Positions 40,182 through 44,744 of a DNA stretch of 44,744 nucleotides are shown here, piece after piece; position 1 is the first letter of the stretch, and each line of letters opens with the position of its first letter. Source of the stretch: Komagataeibacter saccharivorans (GTDB lineage Bacteria > Pseudomonadota > Alphaproteobacteria > Acetobacterales > Acetobacteraceae). The stretch spans positions 1 to 44,744 of the forward strand of contig NZ_NKTY01000025.1 in assembly GCF_003207825.1 (NCBI RefSeq). The letters are read 5' to 3'. Below the pieces are notes generated by a model that was not told the origin of the DNA, ran no database searches, and worked only from the letters and a program-made list of their open reading frames with translations. Position numbers and translations under genes: made by a program.

Positions 40182-41882
40182 ATGGCCATTACACCGCTTG
40201 AGGTCGCAGCACAGCGCACAGGGGGACGGCGCGGGGCCGATATTCTGCTGGAAATCCTGGAAAGTGAGGGGGTGCGCTACATATTCGGCAACCCCGGCAC
40301 GACGGAACTGCCGCTGATTGATGCGCTCCAGCGTCGCCCGGACCTGAGCTACATCCTCGCCCTGCAGGAAGCGAGCGTGGTGGCGATGGCCGATGGCTAT
40401 GCGCAGGCGGCGGGGCGGCCGGGTTTCCTTAACCTGCATACGGCTGGTGGGCTGGGTCATGGCATGGGCAATCTGCTCAATGCCAGTGTGTCGCAGACGC
40501 CGCTGGTCGTGACGGCGGGCCAGCAGGATTCGCGCCATACGATTTCCGATCCGCTGCTGTTTGGTGATCTGGTCAGCATCGCAACGCCTGCGGTCAAATG
40601 GGCGCAGGAAGTCCTGCATGCGGACCAGTTACCGGTGCTGGTGCGCCGGGCTTTCAACGATTCAATGGCCGCCCCGTCCGGCCCGGTTTTCCTCTCCCTG
40701 CCCATGGATGTGATGGAGGAACCCAGTGATATCGGCATCGGCGCACCGTCCGTCATCAATCGGGAATCCATAGCAGGTGGCCTGCCTGAACTGGCCCGTG
40801 CGCTGGCGGGTATCACGCCGGGGCGACTTGCCATCATCGCGGGGGATGAAGTGCATGGGGCCAATGCCGCAACGCAGGTCGCGGCGGTAGCGGAACTGCT
40901 GGGTGCGCCGGTTTATGGCGCATCATGGCCGTCGCGCATTCCGTTTGCCACGTCCTGTCCGCTATGGGCAGGAAACATGCCCACCCGTGCCACCGATATC
41001 GCACGCCGTCTGGCGGATTATGATGCGATCTTCGCGCTGGGCGGCAAATCGCTGATTACCATCCTGTATTCCGAAGGCTCGCCCGTGCCGCCGTCCTGCG
41101 CGGTCTATCAGGTCTCGGCTGATGCGCGGGATCTTGGTCGTACGTTCCAGACCCCGCTTTCGCTTGTGGGCAATATCCGTGCCTCTCTTGATGTTCTGCT
41201 TCCCCTGCTGGAACGCGAAACACAGCCCCGTCAGGCGCAGTTCCGTACCGCAAGGGAGGTTGTCGTCGCGGCCCGCAACAGCAAACGGAACGAGGCTGAA
41301 CAACTGGTCGCCCGGCATCGGGCCGATCCGGTCATCGCCCCGTGTGTTGCAGCCCATGAAGCCGTGCGGGCCATTGGTCCCCATGTTGCAATCGTGGACG
41401 AGGCCATTGCCACGTCATCCTATGTGCGCATGTTCCTGAACAGTGACTGGGTTGCGCAGTATTCCTTCCTGCGTGGTGGCGCGCTGGGCTGGGGCATGCC
41501 TGCCGCAGTCGGCGCATCGCTGGGGCTGGGACGTGAGCCGGTCGTCTGTCTTGTCGGGGACGGCGCGGCACTCTATTCGCCGCAGGCATTGTGGACCGCC
41601 GCACATGAACGGCTGCCGGTAACCTTCGTGGTCATGAACAACCGCGAATATAACGTGCTGAAAGGTTTCATGCGGGGACAGACGCATTACGTCTCGGCGC
41701 GTGAAGGCAATTTCCTGGCAATGGATATTAACGATCCACCGGTGGATTATCAGGCGATGGCGCGTTCTTACGGGCTGGAATCGCGCCTCATCACGCGTGT
41801 AGGTGATATTGCCCCCGCCATCGAGGCCGCGATGGCTTCCGGCCGCCCCAACGTGGTGGAGATCATGATCAGCACGGTCTGA
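40182..41882 (+). CDS. mdlC: Thiamine-diphosphate-dependent decarboxylase, benzoylformate decarboxylase-like
   Basis: 566 aa. Layout PYR domain (about 15-180), central domain, PP domain (about 385-560). FGNPGTTELPLIDALQRRP, ILALQEASVVAMADGYAQAA with the cofactor Glu63 and FLNLHTAGGLGHGMGNLLNA with His86 follow benzoylformate decarboxylase; GDGAALYSPQALWTAAHERL with Gly459-Asp460-Gly461 and MNNREYN is the ThDP/Mg motif. The second catalytic His of the family cannot be assigned by eye. Substrate is a 2-oxo acid; benzoylformate itself is uncertain, and other aryl/branched 2-oxo acid or oxalyl-type decarboxylases are possible. AGGGAAAG precedes ATG 40182; upstream lies a Fur box. Confidence 0.8.
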   Translation: MAITPLEVAAQRTGGRRGADILLEILESEGVRYIFGNPGTTELPLIDALQRRPDLSYILALQEASVVAMADGYAQAAGRPGFLNLHTAGGLGHGMGNLLNASVSQTPLVVTAGQQDSRHTISDPLLFGDLVSIATPAVKWAQEVLHADQLPVLVRRAFNDSMAAPSGPVFLSLPMDVMEEPSDIGIGAPSVINRESIAGGLPELARALAGITPGRLAIIAGDEVHGANAATQVAAVAELLGAPVYGASWPSRIPFATSCPLWAGNMPTRATDIARRLADYDAIFALGGKSLITILYSEGSPVPPSCAVYQVSADARDLGRTFQTPLSLVGNIRASLDVLLPLLERETQPRQAQFRTAREVVVAARNSKRNEAEQLVARHRADPVIAPCVAAHEAVRAIGPHVAIVDEAIATSSYVRMFLNSDWVAQYSFLRGGALGWGMPAAVGASLGLGREPVVCLVGDGAALYSPQALWTAAHERLPVTFVVMNNREYNVLKGFMRGQTHYVSAREGNFLAMDINDPPVDYQAMARSYGLESRLITRVGDIAPAIEAAMASGRPNVVEIMISTV

Positions 41883-41889
41883 AGGTGGA

Positions 41890-41911
41890 GGGGGCGGTCT
41901 GGCCGCCCCTT
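41890..41911. terminator. Hairpin between the ThDP enzyme and the secreted protein gene
   Basis: GGGGCGG (41891-41897), loop TCTGG, CCGCCCC (41903-41909), then TTA. It separates two convergent genes and probably serves both; the T tract is short. Confidence 0.6.
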
Positions 41912-42407
41912 AGCGGATGGGGAAAGAGCAGGTTGCGGGGACGGTATCCGCCCGCTCCCCACCGGGATCGACACGCAGGGTCAGGCGCATGACCGCCGCT
42001 GCCAGATGGCCGCCGCTGGTACGCATGGATGCCTTGATGTCCACACCCTGATTGTTATCAAGGACTGCCACATTCCGCCCTTTCCCAATCGTGGCTTCTG
42101 CACGTACGGACCAGTATGTGCCATTGAAGTCGGACAGGCGGGCGAGATTGTAGACCTTACCTTCACCCCTGAGGGTGCTGTAGCCAAAGCCTACAGCACC
42201 CCCCCCGTGCAATTTGACGGGATAGGAGTGGGTACCGAAATAAAGGCGTCCTTTACCCCATGAATAACCGCCCCCAAGGGCTGCATCATGCAGGGTGAAA
42301 CACAGCTTGCCGGTTTTCTGTCCCAGTGCGTCCGTTGCCCACGCAGATGAGGCTGCCAGGAGTCCCGCAGCAAGAATAACAGGGGCTGAAAGCAGAGCTG
42401 GTCGCAC
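41910..42407 (-). CDS. Secreted protein of unknown function
   Basis: 165 aa from a GTG with AGGAA 8 nt upstream. Clear Sec signal peptide: LLSAPVILAAGLLAASSAWA, cleaved after about residue 24. The mature part is Gly-rich and beta-like (LGGGYSWGKGRLYFGTHSYP, GGGAVGFGYSTLRGEGKVYN, GGHLAAAVMRLTLRVD) with two Cys (LCFTL near the start, ATCSFPIR at the end) that could form one disulfide in the periplasm. A loose likeness to periplasmic DUF1134/EipA proteins is not strong enough to name it. Divergent from thiM, 176 bp away. Confidence 0.68.
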   Translation of the reverse strand: MRPALLSAPVILAAGLLAASSAWATDALGQKTGKLCFTLHDAALGGGYSWGKGRLYFGTHSYPVKLHGGGAVGFGYSTLRGEGKVYNLARLSDFNGTYWSVRAEATIGKGRNVAVLDNNQGVDIKASMRTSGGHLAAAVMRLTLRVDPGGERADTVPATCSFPIR

Positions 42408-42583
42408 GGTATGTTCCTGCTACGATATGCTGGCTGGGGAGCATATATGGGAATCAAGAGGGCGCCGGTACGATTACCGGGTTCACTCATTGTTTTTCAG
42501 TCGATTATCGGCAAAAGGCAACCCCTGTCTGAAACTTGACGGCCCGGTGGCGGGAATGTGCAGCCGGGGCGGGAGGGGACCCC

Positions 42584-43411
42584 ATGTGTTTCACAACGGT
42601 TTCAATGAATTACGATAATGCAGCCTGCCAGTCCGTGCTGCATCGGATTCGCACGCAGCACCCATTTGTATATGGGCTGACCAATTACGTCGCAGCGACC
42701 CTGAGTGCCAATGTACTGCTGGCAGCCGGGGCCGCCCCGGCCATTGGTGCGGCTCCCGGCTGGGCCACGGGTTTTGGGGGGCATGCCGGGGCGATGTGGA
42801 TCAACGCGGCGGGACTGATCAACTGCACGGCACAGGACATGCACGATGCGGTTACGGCTGCGCAGGCCAATGGCGTACCATGGGTTCTGGACCCGGTGGC
42901 GATGGGGGCAGGGGTCAGTCAATATGATGCGATCATTCGCGATCTCGCCTCAGGCGGCCCGGCAGCCATTCGGGGCAATGCCAGCGAGGTGATGGCTCTG
43001 GCAGGTGGAGGTGCGACGGCGAAGGGAGTGGAAACCACTGCATCTATCACGCAGGCCCTGCCGCTGGCGCGTGAACTGGCATCTTCGCGGGGTGTAATCG
43101 TGGCAGTCAGCGGGCCGGAAGATCATATTCTCGCCCCCGATGGCCGCCATGTCACGGTGCCCGGCGGCGATCCGATGCTGACGATGGTAACGGGAATGGG
43201 CTGCGCGCTGGGGGGATTGGTTGCGGCCTGCCTGGCGGTCACGCCCACTGGTCCTGACCGTCTGGTTGCGGTGGCGGCGGCACATGCCCTTTACGCCCGT
43301 GCCGCCGAAATCGCGGCCCGTTCCGCCCAAGGCACGGCATCCTTTGCAACCGGTTTTGTCGATGCGCTGTCCCGGCTCCAGCAGACCGCCGGACCCGGAG
43401 CTTCCGGTTGA
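42584..43411 (+). CDS. thiM: Hydroxyethylthiazole kinase
   Basis: 275 aa, ribokinase-like fold. It phosphorylates the thiazole alcohol in thiamine salvage. FVYGLTNYVAATLSANVLLA at the N-terminus, AGAAPAIGAAPGW, NAAGLINCTAQDM, LDPVAMGAG, IRGNASEVMALAGG and MVTGMGCALGGLVAACLAV (anion hole with the catalytic Cys) are the family blocks. The frame is open to 42536, but GGGAGGGG 5 nt before ATG 42584 fixes the start. No thiD or thiE nearby and no TPP riboswitch in front. Abuts the convergent hpxZ stop. Confidence 0.92.
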   Translation: MCFTTVSMNYDNAACQSVLHRIRTQHPFVYGLTNYVAATLSANVLLAAGAAPAIGAAPGWATGFGGHAGAMWINAAGLINCTAQDMHDAVTAAQANGVPWVLDPVAMGAGVSQYDAIIRDLASGGPAAIRGNASEVMALAGGGATAKGVETTASITQALPLARELASSRGVIVAVSGPEDHILAPDGRHVTVPGGDPMLTMVTGMGCALGGLVAACLAVTPTGPDRLVAVAAAHALYARAAEIAARSAQGTASFATGFVDALSRLQQTAGPGASG

Positions 43412-43801
43412 TCAGGAAATATCAGCCATAAGGGAAACATGGGCTGCGATGATCTTCCACCCTGCCGGGGTGCGCAGCCATGTCTGGCTCTGCCTGCCGA
43501 TCCGCTCTCCCCCATGGCGGCGGAATTCCAGATCGACCGTCCCGACATCCGTGCCGATCGCGGTAATATGGCGGCGCAGCACATCGCGCGGTGGCGATCC
43601 GCCTGTTCGATTGCGCCGGAAGGCCGCGATTTCATCAAACCCGTACAGCGTCTCGCCCACGCCATAGCGCACGGTTTCCGGTCCCTGATAAAACAGGGCG
43701 TCGAGTTCCGGGATGTCGTTCCGGCCCAATGCGCTTTCGTAGCGATCGGACATGGCCGTCAGTTCCGCTACGATTTCAGGCCGGTTCAGTTCAGGAGCCA
43801 T
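43412..43801 (-). CDS. hpxZ: Oxalurate catabolism protein HpxZ (DUF3225, NTF2/SnoaL fold)
   Basis: 129 aa. LNRPEIVAELTAMSDRYESA, LDALFYQGPETVRYGVGETL and YGFDEIAAFRRNRT followed by IGRQSQTWLRTPAGWKIIAAH match HpxZ/AtzH-like proteins with a cone-shaped NTF2 fold. HpxZ is found in oxalurate gene clusters, often with the amidase HpxW, and assists oxalurate or allophanate-type hydrolysis. Here it stands alone, 41 kb from the window's urate genes, which would supply oxalurate through the ureidoglycine transaminase. Confidence 0.82.
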   Translation of the reverse strand: MAPELNRPEIVAELTAMSDRYESALGRNDIPELDALFYQGPETVRYGVGETLYGFDEIAAFRRNRTGGSPPRDVLRRHITAIGTDVGTVDLEFRRHGGERIGRQSQTWLRTPAGWKIIAAHVSLMADIS

Positions 43802-43826
43802 GGGTATTTCCGTCAGGTATGGAAGA

Positions 43827-44303
43827 TTATTTCGTCGGGGCGGATGCCGGTGCTGCGGCTGGAGCCGCTTCGTCCGTTACATTGATAACAGCCTCATCCG
43901 AAATGGACAGCACTTCGGATGGCGGGCGCCGTGCGACTTCATCCGTCTTGCGTGCCAGGTCGTTGGTTACGGTTTTCAGTTCCCCAACCTCGGCCCGGAC
44001 ATCGTTCAGGATCTCGATCAGCGCTGCATGATCTTCTGCCGCGCGCTGGTCCGTTCCCCGGCTCAGAACCGCATTGCCGACCATAAGGGCGGGTAGGGCA
44101 ACAAGCTGGATACAGTTGCTTATATAGAGAAGCGTATTCTGCCACGCTGGCGCCGCAAGGGGGATCAGCGAAAAGACCAGAAAGGCATAGACGCACCAGA
44201 TGCTCCCGAAGATGATCGTCATGCGCACGGCAATCCGGTCATTCACATAGGTGACGAGGGAAGGTTTGTTCGATGGGTTCGGCATGGAAACCTGTTGTGA
44301 CAA
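43827..44303 (-). CDS. Small two-TM membrane protein with coiled-coil tail
   Basis: 158 aa. TM1 MTIIFGSIWCVYAFLVFSLI (about 28-47), TM2 YISNCIQLVALPALMVGNAV (about 60-79), then a charged helical region RGTDQRAAEDHAALIEILND, LKTVTNDLARKTDEVARR and a disordered Ala/Pro tail. Resembles small membrane proteins of the DUF1003 / low-affinity iron permease-like type in layout, but no family is certain. Preceding 25 bp separate it from hpxZ on the same strand. Confidence 0.65.
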   Translation of the reverse strand: MSQQVSMPNPSNKPSLVTYVNDRIAVRMTIIFGSIWCVYAFLVFSLIPLAAPAWQNTLLYISNCIQLVALPALMVGNAVLSRGTDQRAAEDHAALIEILNDVRAEVGELKTVTNDLARKTDEVARRPPSEVLSISDEAVINVTDEAAPAAAPASAPTK

Positions 44304-44534
44304 TGCGTTGCGATATAAGGCGGGTATGTCCCAAAATCTGGCGTTATGCGCCTGCCTTGAACGGATAGGATTTATACCAAGGGTAAGGGAACCACAGCAT
44401 GCAGTGATGCCCGGTAGCCGTCCGCATCGAAGGCAATGGAATTTCTTAAAATGGAATAGGGCAGTTCTCGGCCAATGTTCCCCATTTGTATCAATATTTG
44501 AGAAAGTTTTTCCGCCTCAATGTCATTTTTCTGA
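44304..44534. other. Intergenic region before the right-edge promoter
   Basis: No gene recognised. It is less GC-rich than its surroundings, especially 44440-44530. A weak minus-strand -10-like TATAAA for the membrane protein gene is near 44370-44375; otherwise nothing distinctive. Confidence 0.4.
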
Positions 44535-44563
44535 TTGACGGTATGACCGGTGGGTCCTATATC
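44535..44563 (+). promoter_or_regulatory. Sigma-70 promoter near the right edge
   Basis: -35 TTGACG (44535-44540), 17-bp spacer, -10 TATATC (44558-44563). A good match to the housekeeping consensus. Transcription would start near 44570 and run through a structured leader (44570-44661) into the gene at 44662. Confidence 0.6.
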
Positions 44564-44569
44564 CCCCTT

Positions 44570-44661
44570 CACCGGCGGCGCTGAGGGAAACTTCTTGAGC
44601 TTCCTCGGCGGATTTGCTAGGTTATTCGGCCCTACGGGGTTTGGATCTTTGACAAGAGAAT
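44570..44661 (+). ncRNA. Structured 5' leader of the right-edge gene
   Basis: About 92 nt. CGCTGAGGGAA can pair with TTCCTCGGCG in a bulged 10-bp stem enclosing ACTTCTTGAGC, and CCC-TACG-GGG forms a second small hairpin further on. It may be a riboswitch or attenuator; I do not recognise the family. Confidence 0.35.
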
Positions 44662-44744
44662 ATGAGAGTATCTGGAAGGGATATGCTGGCGGCGCGGTTG
44701 TTGCTCTTAGGGGCGATGATTGGCGGTCTGGACTGGGTGAGACT
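44662..44744 (+). CDS. Start of an unidentified gene, cut by the window edge
   Basis: 27 codons are visible: MRVSGRDMLAARLLLLGAMI and then GGLDWVR, a basic then hydrophobic N-terminus suggesting a signal peptide or first TM segment. The start could instead be the ATG at 44683. A sigma-70 promoter and a structured leader precede it. Function cannot be read. Confidence 0.4.
   Translation, partial: MRVSGRDMLAARLLLLGAMIGGLDWVR

Noticed and set aside
42408-42583. TPP riboswitch upstream of thiM
   Set aside because: The conserved CUGAGA and ACCUGAU-type core segments of the TPP aptamer are not present; only a small CCGGTA/TACCGG hairpin is visible.
1-44744. tRNA, rRNA, CRISPR arrays, insertion sequences, att sites
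   Set aside because: Read on both strands; no T-loop/anticodon patterns, no regularly spaced repeats, no transposase or integrase motifs and no target-site duplications were seen.

Overview
The window is chromosomal core-genome DNA of an alphaproteobacterium, most likely an acetic acid bacterium of the Acetobacteraceae (Komagataeibacter/Gluconacetobacter type). The reasons are the uniform high G+C, the PhyR-NepR-EcfG general stress system, the TrcR/DUF1013 regulator, two DUF465 proteins and an NAD-type monomeric-family isocitrate dehydrogenase. This placement is an inference from gene content. I see no insertion sequence, prophage, CRISPR array, tRNA or rRNA gene.

Layout. 1-2053 (+): end of a purine-degradation operon (ureidoglycine-glyoxylate transaminase end, puuE, uraD, uraH). 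2154-8783 (-): isocitrate dehydrogenase, aminopeptidase P, a Pat-type acetyltransferase, prmA and a UvrD/PcrA helicase. 8869-11014: two RadC-type genes (+) enclosing a HAD phosphatase (-). 11011-12892 (-): purE-purK and a DUF465 protein. 13056-15078: second DUF465 protein (+), trcR, hsp20 and rpmE (-). 15330-16437 (+): mscL and a lipoprotein. 16482-18999 (-): secD-secF. 19263-20261 (+): a Gfo/Idh/MocA oxidoreductase. 20249-23518 (-): Uup-type ABC-F protein and otsA. 23621-27785: the general stress response locus (phyR on -, two EcfG-like sigma genes, nepR and a HisKA_2/HWE-type kinase on +). 27884-35865 (+): cydD-cydC, an OmpA-like lipoprotein, recQ, nrdR, nusB, thiL. 35878-37071 (-): an acyltransferase-like protein. 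37193-39184 (+): a short-chain dehydrogenase and glk. 39227-44303: an unknown gene, a candidate iron-regulated small RNA, a benzoylformate-decarboxylase-like ThDP enzyme, a secreted unknown protein, thiM, hpxZ and a small membrane protein. 44662-end: start of a gene cut by the window edge.

How the genes work together. Genes at 268-2053 open and degrade urate-derived ring compounds; hpxZ near the far end belongs to oxalurate metabolism, the product expected from the transaminase at the left edge. PhyR, NepR, the sigma factors and the kinase form one partner-switching stress circuit; otsA (trehalose, a typical stress output) lies directly beside it. thiL and thiM make thiamine diphosphate, the cofactor of the enzyme at 40182.

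The most interesting non-coding signals are (i) a near-perfect Fur box lying in the 17-bp spacer of a minus-strand promoter, followed about 100 nt later by a strong intrinsic terminator with no gene between them (39951-40083), which looks like an undescribed iron-responsive small RNA; (ii) an EcfG-type promoter in front of the second sigma gene (24984-25009); (iii) a multi-helix leader between that sigma gene and nepR (25658-25780); (iv) a sigma-70 promoter with a structured leader at the right edge (44535-44661); and (v) two RadC paralogues with complementary defects in the metal site.
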